This document shows, piece after piece, positions 17,242 through 26,631 of a DNA stretch of 64,000 nt. Within the stretch, counting starts at the first letter, position 1; each line of letters starts with the position of its first letter. The notes beneath the pieces were generated by a model. The model searched no databases. It worked only from the letters and a program-made list of their open reading frames with translations, and was not told the origin of the DNA. This stretch comes from Odoribacter splanchnicus DSM 20712 (GTDB taxonomy: Bacteria > Bacteroidota > Bacteroidia > Bacteroidales > Marinifilaceae). The position numbers and the translations under genes were made by a program. The stretch spans positions 2,790,001 to 2,854,000 of the forward strand of contig NC_015160.1 of assembly GCF_000190535.1 (NCBI RefSeq), read 5' to 3'.

Positions 17242-18709
17242 TTATTTCCCTAATCCCGGGTTCTGATCCGCCAATTTGTTCTTCAACCGTTCGTCTTCAG
17301 GAATCGGCCAGCAATATTTATCTGCCGAAAAATCAACATCTTGTTTCAACGTATAAATCCAGGGTTTATTCTGAGCCGGACTAGCATCGGTATCATTGAT
17401 AAAACGTAAAGATGCAAAGTATTCACTCCCGTTTTCAAGGAATTGTTCTACACAGATCTCCCGGAAAATCGTCCGTAACAATTCTTTTTTAGAAGAAGCC
17501 GACAAAGCAGGCAATACCGGATTGGTTCGCTTGGAACGCATTTCATTCAGCGGAGCCAAAGCATCGGCTACGGAATACGGAATAATCGTCCAGCCGGGCT
17601 TTCAATTCGGCTTCCATCAGATAGAGTTCGGCATAACGGAAATAATAAGCCGTATAAGGAGCATCGGGAGTATCGTTCCGTCCTCCATGATACAGTTTCT
17701 TTAATGCCCAAACATTTTTTGTATCCCAGGTTTCCGGAGCCCGAACCGAGTCCATAACCACCGTATAGCGGGGATCTTCCTTGATCCAACCGTCGAAGAT
17801 ATCGTAATAGGTATTGTTATATCCTATAGCATAAGAATAGGTAAACTCACTCCAGGCACAATTGGTAATATCCCCCATATAACGGGTCCACAATACTTCC
17901 CCGGATTCCCAACCTTTCTCGTACATTTCAGCCAGATCGGCTTCCATTTTCCAGCTACCCGGAGCATCTTTCTTCACAGTAAGCACCAAATCCAGCGCAT
18001 CTTTCAAGTCCTGTACATCACCGCGCATCACTCCCCGGTTCAATAACAACTTCGCTTTCAATACCTGTGCCAATTGTTTCGATAAATAGCGGGGAGTAGT
18101 AAAATCGGGTAAATACTTCAACCCCGGTTCCAAATCTTCAAAAATTTTCTGATAAGATTCTCCGACAGTGATTCGGGGAACCTGCAAATTACTCAGATTG
18201 GACATCTGATCGCGGTATAAAATACCATAAGCACAGTCGTCGGCTTCCCACCAGTGTCCGAACATCCAGAATAAATTAGCATAAGCCCAGGCCCGCATAC
18301 ATCTGGCCTCGGCGATCAAAGCCTCTTTTGTTTCGGGCGAAGGATATAACTTTACATCCAGATTAGTCAAAGCGATAACTGCAGCATTCGCTGAATTTAC
18401 CAACCCATACCAAGATTGCCAAATCGCCCCGAAATCATTGCTGCCTTCTTTATAGGTCATATTGTAATTCGGATTATTATAATTCCATACTCCAGCCTGC
18501 GAAGCCCACCTTCCAGCCAGTTCTCCACCGAAATTAGACGATTTCGCAATAACAGAATACATACCGTTGATAATATTCTTCGCTCCGTTATAATCCGTCA
18601 CTGCGTTCTCCAAAGTCAAATTATATTTCGGACTCTGATCCAGAAAATCATCGCAAGAAGCAAATATTCCGGCCAAAAGTAATAGTAGATATATAGAACA
18701 AGTTCTCAT
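17242..18709 (-). pseudogene. SusD/RagB-like lipoprotein broken by a 7-bp tandem duplication (locus III)
   Basis: The first frame (17543-18709) starts MRTCSIYLLLLLAGIFASC (lipobox FASC, Cys19) and continues through FDGWIKEDPRYTVVMDS and YYFRYAELYLMEAELKARLDD. The last ~105 residues (LAPLNEMRSKRTNPVL to PIPEDERLKNKLADQNPGL) lie in another frame ending at 17242. At the junction TACGGAA occurs twice in a row (17569-17575, 17576-17582). Removing one copy restores a continuous frame reading LDDYSVADALAPLNEM, giving about 486 residues. The C-terminal SusD tail with its usual PIP motif is therefore lost unless the duplication is reversed. Slippage between the two copies could switch the gene on and off. 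Confidence 0.88.
17569..17582. repeat. 7-bp tandem duplication inside susD
   Basis: TACGGAA TACGGAA on the plus strand. Deleting one unit repairs the reading frame of the surrounding susD exactly, so this is the cause of the frameshift. Confidence 0.9.
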
Positions 18710-18716
18710 ATTCAGC

Positions 18717-21700
18717 TTATTTTAATGTTAATTTGATTCCAAAATTATAGGTACGGGCAGAAGGATAGGTACTATAGTCGATTCCCATGTTATAAAAAGC
18801 ACTATAAGTAGTACTAAAATTCCCCTGTGGGTCCATACCCGGATATTTCGTCCAGGTAAACAGGTTTGTGGCCTGGAAAGTGAATTCCACTGCATTCAAA
18901 ATACTATTTTTATAGAGGTGTTTCGGTAAACGATAAGATAAATTCAATGCGGTCATCCGCAGATAGGAAGCATCGTGAATATATCGGTCGGTAATAATAC
19001 TGTTACTCCCCCAACCATAATACATCGCCCGTGGATAAGATGCATTTACCCCGGGATTCACCGTCCAGGAATCCAATATCCGGTTAGAAGTATTATATAC
19101 ATTCATATCTCCTGAACTATTTTTTTCTTCGTCCCAAAAACGATCCCCTCCGACAGAATAAGAAAATACAGCATTCAACATCAATCCTTTCCAATACAAC
19201 GTACTACCGAATCCTCCGAAGAAATCCGGATTCGCATTTCCGATCACAGTACGATCGCCATCGGCAGTGATTTGTCCGTCCCCATCCAGATCCATAATAT
19301 ACACATCACCCTGACGTTCATAATTATAATCGTCTCGATAATATTTCAGGGTTCCGGTTTTCGGATCGATGGTCTTCAAACCGACCAGTTCTTCATTAGT
19401 CATAAATAAACGACCGGCATCTTTATAGCCGTAGAATCTCCCGGTTTCACCTCCTTCTTCTATTTTAAAATAATCATAAGCTCCGCCACCGAAATAACCG
19501 TCTGAACTGTTTAACTTTTCCAGGGTTGTCCGATTACGGGCAATGTTAAAATCGACATTCCAGGTCAGGTCTTTTTGTACATTTTTGATAATATCTACCC
19601 GGACATCGAACTCGATTCCCCGGTTTTTCAATGAACCGATATTTTGATAAACACTAGAGAAAGAAGAGGAAGTCGGTACAGGATCGCTATACAATAAGTT
19701 ATCTACTTTTTTCTGATAATATCCCAAAGTACCCCGTATCCGGTCGTCCCAGAAACCATAATCCAAACCGACTTCTTTCTGTATCTGTTCTTCCCATTGC
19801 AGAATATCATTTCCTAAAGAAGAGGGTACGATGCCGGCAGCACCGTTATAGGTTGCCGATCCCATTAATGTCCGCCAATCATAGGCTCCCAGATTCTGTG
19901 ATCCGGTTTTTCCGACAGATCCCCGTAATTTCAGATAAGAAACGATATTGGAATAATCTTTCATAAAATTTTCTTCGGTAATGATCCAGGCAACCGCACC
20001 GGAAGGGAAATATCCCCAACGTTTATCCGGGCCGAACTGAGAAGAACCGTCTGCCCGGAAATTCAGGGTCAGTAGATAGCGATTGTTGAATTTATATTCC
20101 AAACGCGATAAGAAAGAAGCCAAAGTATTAGAACTGTAACTACTGGAAATACTATTCTTTTTAGCAGCACTGTTTAAATTAGTCAAAACCTGGTCATCGG
20201 GGAAACCGCTACCGGAAGCTTTCAACCCATCTGATTCATACTTCTCGATAGAAAAGCCGACCAATCCCACCAAACTATGCTTCTTCCAGGTATTCACATA
20301 ATTCAACGTATTGTCCCACATGTAAGTATAGCTTTCATTTTTACTGACACTGGCAGAACTTTCTGCTCCATCATACCAGGCAATGGTATAAGTGTTGTAT
20401 TTATTCACATTATATTGAACCGTACCGGAAGTACGGAAAGTCAATCCTTTGATAATATCCCATTCCAATCCTAATGTTCCGGAAAAATTCCGTCCTTTGG
20501 CTTCATCGGTATCCATCAGTGATAATAACGGGTTTTTCGTATAGTAATCGATCATATTGATTGTTCCGTCTTCATTATAAGCAGGCACATCCGGCCGCAT
20601 ATCGAGAATTTCACCGATCATATTGTCTTTATCATTAGCCGTACGGGCTGTAGCTCTCAAATCCAATTTAAACCGAATAATATCCCGAACTGCAGCATCA
20701 AAATTAAAACTACCCCCCAACATTTTGGAATTACCACCTTTGACGATACCTTTCTGGTCTTTGTAATAGATAGAAGCACTATAAGAAGATTCTTTGGAAC
20801 CTCCGCGTATTCCGATACTGTAATCCTGAGTAGCGGCATTCCGGGTCATCAGATCCCACCAATCGGTATCTCCATTTCCATAAGCATCTTTCAGATAGAA
20901 CTCATCGGTCAGGGAATGTAAATCAAACTGGCTATGATTAATGTGAGAATTAAAATAAGTTTCGTCCACATATTTTCTGGTGAAATAGTCCAGTGAACCT
21001 CTCGTAAACAAACTCATCGCACAAGCAGCTTTCGACACCCGGATATACTCATCTGCGGTCAATACCCGGAAATCATTGGCATTCATCGTCTGTATTCCAT
21101 AACGGGCAGAGAACTCCAATTGAGGCTTCATACCAGCTTTTCCCCTCTTCGTAGTCACCAATACGACACCGTTAGCAGCCCGCGAGCCATAAATAGCTGT
21201 AGCGGAAGCATCTTTTAAGATATCGATACTTTCTACATCGGTCAAATTTAAATTATACAACGTATTGGATACATCTCCGGAAGTACTGGCATTATACTCG
21301 GGAACTCCGTCGATCACCCACAATGGCTGTGAATCACCCGACAGAGAAGAAGATCCCCGGATAATAACAGACACCGGTGAAGTCGGGGAAGCCGAACTGA
21401 TCATCACATTTACTCCCGGTGCTTTTCCCTGAAGCATAGACTGTATCGTCGCCCCCATCGGAGCCGTTTCCATATCCTTACTTCCCAAACGGGTAACCGC
21501 ACCCGTCATATCCTTTACCTTTGTCGTTCCATATCCCACCGCAACCGCTTCTTCCAAACGGTTCATCTCTTCTTCCAGGGTTACATCGATTACATTTTTA
21601 GGCCCCACAGTCACTTTCTGTGATTTCATTCCCATAAATGTAAAATTTAGTGCCAGATCAGGCGCCTCGGGACATTCCAGGGAATATTTCCCTTCATTAT

Positions 21701-22181
21701 CGGTAGCCACACCGATGGTGGTACCGTCGACCAAAATAGTCACGCCCGGCAGAGGATCTCCACTCGTATCGGTCACTTTACCGGAAATCTTCCTCATTCG
21801 TACCTGCGGGACATTTTCCGACTGGCGGCTACGACGAATCACAATCGCATTATTCTCCCGGACGTATTTCAAATCGGTACCTTCCAGGCATTTGTTCAAT
21901 ATCGCATCTACCTGCGTATTTTTCATGTCGATATCGATTCCTTTCACCGAAGCAATATCCTCATCGCTATACATAAACACCAGCTGTGTCTTCTCTTTCA
22001 ATTCCCAAAGAATTTCTTCCAGAGAAGCATTTTGTTTTTTCAAACTGACTGTTTGTGCACTCGCTAAAGCGAACACCTGGGACATAACACATAAAAGAAG
22101 TACGAATGTAAGCTTCATCCGTAGCAGAACTTTAGACAATTTTCCCGAATAAGAGAAACTGCCGTTTCGGTTTTTCTTCAT
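18717..22181 (-). CDS. SusC/RagA TonB-dependent transporter with STN domain (locus III)
   Basis: 1154 residues. Signal sequence (LTFVLLLCVMSQVFALASA), STN domain at about 45-115 (NASLEEILWELKEKTQLVF), CarboxypepD_reg-like domain (about 130-210), plug with AVAVGYGTTKVKDMTGAV and ILKDASATAIYGSRAANGVV, then the barrel, ending TYNFGIKLTLK. The GYGTTKVKD form of the plug start is the common SusC type and differs from the ITGYF form of loci II and IV. Locus III is therefore a separate lineage with its own substrate. It is upstream of the broken susD (7-bp gap), so the transporter probably lacks a working lid in this genome. Confidence 0.93.
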   Translation of the reverse strand: MKKNRNGSFSYSGKLSKVLLRMKLTFVLLLCVMSQVFALASAQTVSLKKQNASLEEILWELKEKTQLVFMYSDEDIASVKGIDIDMKNTQVDAILNKCLEGTDLKYVRENNAIVIRRSRQSENVPQVRMRKISGKVTDTSGDPLPGVTILVDGTTIGVATDNEGKYSLECPEAPDLALNFTFMGMKSQKVTVGPKNVIDVTLEEEMNRLEEAVAVGYGTTKVKDMTGAVTRLGSKDMETAPMGATIQSMLQGKAPGVNVMISSASPTSPVSVIIRGSSSLSGDSQPLWVIDGVPEYNASTSGDVSNTLYNLNLTDVESIDILKDASATAIYGSRAANGVVLVTTKRGKAGMKPQLEFSARYGIQTMNANDFRVLTADEYIRVSKAACAMSLFTRGSLDYFTRKYVDETYFNSHINHSQFDLHSLTDEFYLKDAYGNGDTDWWDLMTRNAATQDYSIGIRGGSKESSYSASIYYKDQKGIVKGGNSKMLGGSFNFDAAVRDIIRFKLDLRATARTANDKDNMIGEILDMRPDVPAYNEDGTINMIDYYTKNPLLSLMDTDEAKGRNFSGTLGLEWDIIKGLTFRTSGTVQYNVNKYNTYTIAWYDGAESSASVSKNESYTYMWDNTLNYVNTWKKHSLVGLVGFSIEKYESDGLKASGSGFPDDQVLTNLNSAAKKNSISSSYSSNTLASFLSRLEYKFNNRYLLTLNFRADGSSQFGPDKRWGYFPSGAVAWIITEENFMKDYSNIVSYLKLRGSVGKTGSQNLGAYDWRTLMGSATYNGAAGIVPSSLGNDILQWEEQIQKEVGLDYGFWDDRIRGTLGYYQKKVDNLLYSDPVPTSSSFSSVYQNIGSLKNRGIEFDVRVDIIKNVQKDLTWNVDFNIARNRTTLEKLNSSDGYFGGGAYDYFKIEEGGETGRFYGYKDAGRLFMTNEELVGLKTIDPKTGTLKYYRDDYNYERQGDVYIMDLDGDGQITADGDRTVIGNANPDFFGGFGSTLYWKGLMLNAVFSYSVGGDRFWDEEKNSSGDMNVYNTSNRILDSWTVNPGVNASYPRAMYYGWGSNSIITDRYIHDASYLRMTALNLSYRLPKHLYKNSILNAVEFTFQATNLFTWTKYPGMDPQGNFSTTYSAFYNMGIDYSTYPSARTYNFGIKLTLK

Positions 22182-22223
22182 ACTTTTGTAATTGGTTAAG
22201 TTTAACTATGTTATTAACTAAAG

Positions 22224-22259
22224 AAGGGCCGGAAATTTTTGACGCCGATTCCGGTCCTT
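22224..22259 (-). promoter_or_regulatory. fecR-susC intercistronic hairpin (locus III)
   Basis: AAGGGCCGGAA (22224-22234) pairs with TTCCGGTCCTT (22249-22259), 11 bp with one G-T. It lies between the fecR stop (22265) and the susC start (22181). Same placement as the hairpins of loci II and IV but different sequence. Confidence 0.55.
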
Positions 22260-22264
22260 ATTTT

Positions 22265-23437
22265 TTATTTCCAACTGAATGTGATTACATTGCCTTTCCT
22301 GTCCACAACCACTTTGTCCATGGCCCGGATTAGTTCGAGTATGGTATCGATATGATCGTAACGCCCCAGATTAGCGGACAGACGTAAATTCCTCACATCT
22401 GCGCCGCTATAAAACACTTCGATATCGTACCAACGGGCAAGCGTATTCATTACTTCTTCCAGGCGTTGTTTTCTAAAAACAAACATTCCTTCCGTCCAAT
22501 CGGTATATAAACGGGTATCTACTTCTTTCACCTCGATTTGCCCGGTGAGTTTATCTAAAGAAAACTGCTGGGAAGGTAAAAGCCGGAAAGCACGTATCTT
22601 GTTTTCCGGTCCGGTAACCGTCACCGCTCCTTCCAGCAAAGTTGTATGCACAATTTCTTCCTCGGGATAGGATTTCACATTAAAACGGGTTCCGGTCACT
22701 TGTATGTGCATGTGTTCCGTTTCTACGATAAAGGGCCATTCCGTCGCTTTTTTCACTTCGAAAAATGCTTCTCCGCGCAAATATACCCGCCGCTCGTTCC
22801 CCACAAATTTTACCGGATAACGCAATTCGGAACCACAATTCAACCAAACTTCGGAACCATCGGCTAAATATATTTTATAGTCGGCACCGGCAGGGATTTT
22901 CACCGTATTGTAAACCAACTCTTCGTAGGAATCGACGGTATAAGTAAGTGTATCCTGCCGATAAGCCAAATAACTTTGAGTAGAGTTACTGATGTGTATG
23001 CCATTTTCTTCCCATAGCTCGACAATTTGTTTTTCCAAATCGATATGTTGTCCATTAGCTAAAATCAATTCCGCACTTTTTTTACCGATTAATTCCGCCT
23101 CCCGGACCACTTTCACCGTTTCTATTTCTGTCGGCTGCCAAAGCATACCGATCAGGAGGAATATAAGGACACTGGCAGCAACGACACCTATTCTCCTCAT
23201 TCCCCATCCGCTTTTCTTTTGGACATTTACTTCAAACTGTTCCCACTCTTTTGCCAAGTCGATCATCTCCCCTTTATCCACTCTGAGGTAAGCTTCCCGA
23301 TAGTCTCTCACTCTCTCAAACAGCTGTCGGTGATCGTTGTCCAACAGCCATTCCTGAAATTTTTTCTCTTTCAAAGTTTCAGGATGTCCAAGGTGTTCCA
23401 ATAGATATTCCAGCTCTTGAGGATCTAACAACAACAT
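22265..23437 (-). CDS. FecR-family anti-sigma factor (locus III)
   Basis: 390 residues from the Met at 23437 (MLLLDPQELEYLLEHLG); the open frame back to 23506 crosses repeat B and is not coding. N-terminal cytoplasmic region with KFQEWLLDNDHRQLFERV, membrane segment about residues 80-101 (MRRIGVVAASVLIFLLIGMLW), FecR domain (IPAGADYKIYLADGSEVWL, GEAFFEVKKATEWPF), C-terminal DUF4974 (ARWYDIEVFYSG). The cognate sigma upstream is only a remnant, so this FecR may now act on the orphan sigma (15163-15714) or on nothing. Confidence 0.9.
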   Translation of the reverse strand: MLLLDPQELEYLLEHLGHPETLKEKKFQEWLLDNDHRQLFERVRDYREAYLRVDKGEMIDLAKEWEQFEVNVQKKSGWGMRRIGVVAASVLIFLLIGMLWQPTEIETVKVVREAELIGKKSAELILANGQHIDLEKQIVELWEENGIHISNSTQSYLAYRQDTLTYTVDSYEELVYNTVKIPAGADYKIYLADGSEVWLNCGSELRYPVKFVGNERRVYLRGEAFFEVKKATEWPFIVETEHMHIQVTGTRFNVKSYPEEEIVHTTLLEGAVTVTGPENKIRAFRLLPSQQFSLDKLTGQIEVKEVDTRLYTDWTEGMFVFRKQRLEEVMNTLARWYDIEVFYSGADVRNLRLSANLGRYDHIDTILELIRAMDKVVVDRKGNVITFSWK

Positions 23438-23444
23438 AAAGGTT

Positions 23445-23496
23445 CGATTCTTTTTGCGGGTTTCCGCAGAAAGAATAACGGACAGATGATAATGGA
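23445..23496. repeat. Repeat B, copy 2, with hairpin
   Basis: Begins 8 bp upstream of the fecR start. A 13-bp stem can form between ATTCTTTTTGCGG and CCGCAGAAAGAAT (one G-T pair). The first copy (15989-16040) keeps the outer pairing while the inner bases differ. Confidence 0.7.
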
Positions 23497-23648
23497 TAAT
23501 GGACAATTATTGGAAGCTTCACTTCCATTAAATAAAGAAAAATGAGAAAAGAAAACGAGAATAAAATCATTGACAATCAATATAATATATCCTGTTCTTC
23601 GGGTATACTGCTTCATTGTCGATTAACCAGGAGCCTGCGGGGTCCAAT

Positions 23649-23681
23649 AACTTTATAAACATTATGAACTTTATAAACTTT
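23649..23681. repeat. AT-rich TTTATAAACTTT repeat
   Basis: Contains AACTTTATAAAC followed by TTATGAACTTTATAAACT. The latter 18 bp recur in the inverted-repeat arm at 62269-62292. It looks like a dispersed intergenic repeat. Confidence 0.5.
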
Positions 23682-23726
23682 CAACTAAATTAAACGAACG
23701 TTTATTTGGTAATAAACTATTCACAA

Positions 23727-23770
23727 TAAAAACAGGCAAGGAGTAAAAATGGGTGAAGTAAAATTGATTT
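23727..23770. repeat. Repeat C, copy 2 (decayed sigma-fecR element)
   Basis: Contains TAAAAATGGGTGAAGTAAAA. Matches 16041-16090 and, on the minus strand, resembles the sigma-fecR elements of loci II and IV. It lies in the expected position between the sigma remnant and fecR. Confidence 0.55.
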
Positions 23771-23788
23771 TTTTTATTTTGAATCCCC

Positions 23789-23820
23789 AAAATGAAACAT
23801 TACCCCCGTCCCTTTGTTTC
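23789..23820. repeat. Repeat A, copy 2
   Basis: Identical over 32 bp to 15124-15155. Here it cuts into the region 4 part of the sigma remnant, so the remnant reads HLDGK and then into the repeat. Confidence 0.85.
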
Positions 23821-24029
23821 TTTCCATCCAAATGCAGTAAAAATATTTTTTTACAACGGGGTGGTAACTCGTCTATCGTCTTGAAAAGCCATCGATAGAT
23901 CTCTTCTTCCATGACATCATAATCGTCCAGTTCCGGATTCTCAGGATGCAACTGTCTGTAAGCAGCATATTTTTCCTCGACTTTTTTATGCTTTATTTGT
24001 TCTATGAATATTTCCTCTTTTTGTTTTCA
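23821..24029 (-). pseudogene. ECF sigma factor remnant (locus III)
   Basis: About 65 codons resemble the linker and the beginning of region 4 of an ECF sigma: KHKKVEEKYAAYRQ, then EEEIYRWLFKTIDELPPRC and KKIFLLHLDGK. Region 2 is absent (a stop lies upstream at about 24027) and the helix-turn-helix half of region 4 is replaced by repeat A. It sits where the sigma of the fecR at 22265-23437 should be. No start codon or function is credible. Confidence 0.7.
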
Positions 24030-24118
24030 TCCTAAGCTGCCAATGAAAAACAAAAATAATGCTTTTTAGAGGATTAGAAAGCAAGGAGTTCATAGTTAAT
24101 TCTAAAAATTCAAAAGAA

Positions 24119-24149
24119 AAGCTGTGTGAATGCTCGATTCACACAGCTT
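24119..24149 (-). terminator. Terminator of the double-thioredoxin gene
   Basis: AAGCTGTGTGAAT (24119-24131) pairs perfectly with ATTCACACAGCTT (24137-24149) around a 5-base loop. On the minus strand a T-rich tract follows. It lies 29 bp beyond the stop at 24178. Confidence 0.85.
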
Positions 24150-24177
24150 CGCTTCTATTTCGGACAGAACTATTTAC

Positions 24178-26286
24178 CTACTTTTTAGCAAACATAGATT
24201 CGATATATTGTTCCATTTGCTTTGCCATGTCTTTATCCTCACATTTGGCTACCAGTTTCTGACCGATCTTTTTCCAACGGTTGATCTGCAGAGGAGTAGC
24301 TTTTTCTTTTGCTCCGGCAATTATCGAGAATGGGAATTCTTCCGGAGAAAGGTTGTTCACTTCTTTTTCACAGACTGTAAGCAGCTGATTCGGATTATTG
24401 GCTAAGAGTGCTTTAGCGATATTGATCTGCCCTACCAATGATTTTTCATTTTTCAATTTCAGACCGACAATCTCTTTCTTCATCTGATCCAGGTCGGCAG
24501 CTGTTGTCGATTTATCCCGTCCGTAGAAAATCATCATCAATTTACGTTGATACCCACTGGACAGTCGTTTATCGACAGCTTCTTCCGTATTATTTTGTGC
24601 AAACTTCTCCCGGTTGGCCAACAAATATTCATAAGCTTCAGAGCCTGCCGGAGCTAAATCAGGATTATTGAAAATAAACCAATAATCAGACGATACTTTC
24701 TCTTCATCGGTGAGTTGTCCATATAATTCTGCAGCTACTTTCGAAGCATCCGGAGAATACATAGAAATCAAACTTTCCACATATTTAACCAGGAATTCCT
24801 TATCCCGGACTCCTTCTGCATATTTTGCTTCCAGTACACCGGTTGCTTTATTATCGTCGAAAGCATCCTTTACCCGTTCGATAAACCGGTCCGGTTCACC
24901 ACCGCCGACAAATTTATGACGCACGGTTCCATCCGTATTCAGAATGACAAAAGTAGGATAAGCGCGAACACCGAATTTTTTAGCTAATTCAGGTCCTTCT
25001 CCTTTTTCCATATCATATTTAACACAAATGAATTTCGGATTCATATAATCTCCCATTTTCTCCTGTGGGAAAACAGTGTTACTCATATATTTACAAGGCC
25101 CACACCAGGAAGTATAACAGTCGACAAAAATCTGTTTACGCATCTTAGCAGCCTTTTCTACTGCCTGTTCAAAAGTCAGGTCCTGGAAATTAACCCCTAC
25201 ATGAGCTAAATTCTTCCAGGATTCCACATAATACTCCAGGTAATTTTTCATTTCGCTATTAGCCGGGTTAGCCATCATTTTTTCAGCGGCAGCAACCATA
25301 CGGTTATAATCTGCCTTAGTCGCTTTATCCTGCATAGCTCCGAAAGCCATCAGCATAGACGATAAATCGTTTCCGGTCAATGTAGCAGCCTTTTCTTCCA
25401 CTTTAGATACCAACTGATTCACATCTCCCTGAGCCACCAAGCCGGCAATATCACATAAAGACAACAAATCGTTCTTTTTCTGAAGATCCAATTTACCGAT
25501 CTGTTGTTTCAGTTCATCCAAAGATACGGTTTGTCTTTCTTTATTTCTATTAAGGTGTGGAAATAAAGCCCGGCTATAAGCAGAGAATAAAAATTCATCC
25601 AATTTTTCTTTCCCTATATTTTTTTCGAAGGTCGGAATATTGGCCAAAATCAAATTAAAATCGGGAGTTCCAACCGTACAAGTACCGTCCTCAAACAAGG
25701 GCCAGTATTCTTTTTTCAATTTATCTTTCTCGGTGATCTGAGACAGTAATTCTTTTTTTACCTGCTCTGCTTTTTTCTGATCGTAAGCATCATCTAAAGC
25801 GACCTTATAAGCCAATAATTGCTTTTTATTCATTTTTCCTTTTTCGTACTGTTGATTCAGATACAGCAAGGAAGTCTTTTCATTCAACCCTTTCTTTACT
25901 CTTTCGATAAAAGGTTCCAGTTCATCTCCACCGACGACAGCATGTTGTACCGTTCCGTCCGGACGGATAATAAAGAAAGAAGGATAAGCCCGCACACCTA
26001 ATTTGTTTTTCAATTCTTTCCCTTCTCCCTGTTCCATATCGAACTTCACACAGACAAAACGAGGATTAAAAAATTCTCCGGCTTCTTTCATCGGGAAAAT
26101 CTTTGTTGTCATCATCTTACATGGACCACACCAAGTTGTGTAACAATCAACGAAAACCAGTTTCTTTTCTGCTTTAGCTTTAGCTAATGCTTCATCAAAT
26201 GTCAGATGCTGGAAATCCACTCCCGTTTGCGCAAAAGCCATTACGCTTAGCACCAAACACATCATCAAAGGAATTAATTTTTTCAT
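24178..26286 (-). CDS. Secreted protein with two thioredoxin modules
   Basis: 702 residues with a signal peptide (MKKLIPLMMCLVLSVMAFA). The protein is an internal duplication: residues ~20-360 and ~362-702 each start GV(D/N)FQ(H/D)LTF, carry a redox motif WCGPC (52-56 and 394-398), a thioredoxin-like RAYP(S/T)F(F/V)I segment with the cis-Pro, and then a ~230-residue helical domain (DLQKKNDLLSL... against KLKNEKSLVGQ...). Both CXXC pairs are intact, so it could be a two-site periplasmic oxidoreductase. It resembles a doubled version of the locus II protein at 4814-6028. It is transcribed alone with a good terminator. The substrate is unknown; proximity to four SusCD loci may be coincidental. 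Confidence 0.88.
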   Translation of the reverse strand: MKKLIPLMMCLVLSVMAFAQTGVDFQHLTFDEALAKAKAEKKLVFVDCYTTWCGPCKMMTTKIFPMKEAGEFFNPRFVCVKFDMEQGEGKELKNKLGVRAYPSFFIIRPDGTVQHAVVGGDELEPFIERVKKGLNEKTSLLYLNQQYEKGKMNKKQLLAYKVALDDAYDQKKAEQVKKELLSQITEKDKLKKEYWPLFEDGTCTVGTPDFNLILANIPTFEKNIGKEKLDEFLFSAYSRALFPHLNRNKERQTVSLDELKQQIGKLDLQKKNDLLSLCDIAGLVAQGDVNQLVSKVEEKAATLTGNDLSSMLMAFGAMQDKATKADYNRMVAAAEKMMANPANSEMKNYLEYYVESWKNLAHVGVNFQDLTFEQAVEKAAKMRKQIFVDCYTSWCGPCKYMSNTVFPQEKMGDYMNPKFICVKYDMEKGEGPELAKKFGVRAYPTFVILNTDGTVRHKFVGGGEPDRFIERVKDAFDDNKATGVLEAKYAEGVRDKEFLVKYVESLISMYSPDASKVAAELYGQLTDEEKVSSDYWFIFNNPDLAPAGSEAYEYLLANREKFAQNNTEEAVDKRLSSGYQRKLMMIFYGRDKSTTAADLDQMKKEIVGLKLKNEKSLVGQINIAKALLANNPNQLLTVCEKEVNNLSPEEFPFSIIAGAKEKATPLQINRWKKIGQKLVAKCEDKDMAKQMEQYIESMFAKK

Positions 26287-26631
26287 AATATGATTTAAAT
26301 AGTTTTGGTAAATGATGATGCAATTTACAAAATGGGATTCAATTAAAGTCTAATTTCTTCCATCTTAACCTATATTTGTGATATCCACGATAGTCCTCTA
26401 ACATTTTATTAAGAGTTGTTGTCTCTTTTTTTTACAAAACCCAGTCTCCCAAAAACGACAGGCGACCGATACGGCCGGTTAGAAAAAATCAAAAGAGAAA
26501 TTAAAATAATCGATTTATTGAAAGAGTAAAAATGAATAAATGTTTCCTGATTCGGGCTTTTTAATGTAATTTTGTCAGAAGACCTGTAACTTTTACAGGT
26601 CCGGAAGAAAATATGAACAAGATAGCTGAAT
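26287..26631. other. Intergenic region with divergent promoters
   Basis: 345 bp between divergently transcribed genes. It holds the candidate promoter at 26567-26574 and a small hairpin at 26581-26601 (ACCTGTAA / TTACAGGT) in the sigma-54 activator leader. I see no gene; the 26409-26714 minus-strand frame is a shadow. Confidence 0.6.
26567..26574 (+). promoter_or_regulatory. -7 box upstream of the sigma-54 activator
   Basis: TAATTTTG matches TAnnTTTG exactly. A weak -33 (GTTTCC) lies 21 bp upstream. The transcript would include the hairpin at 26581-26601. Confidence 0.5.
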
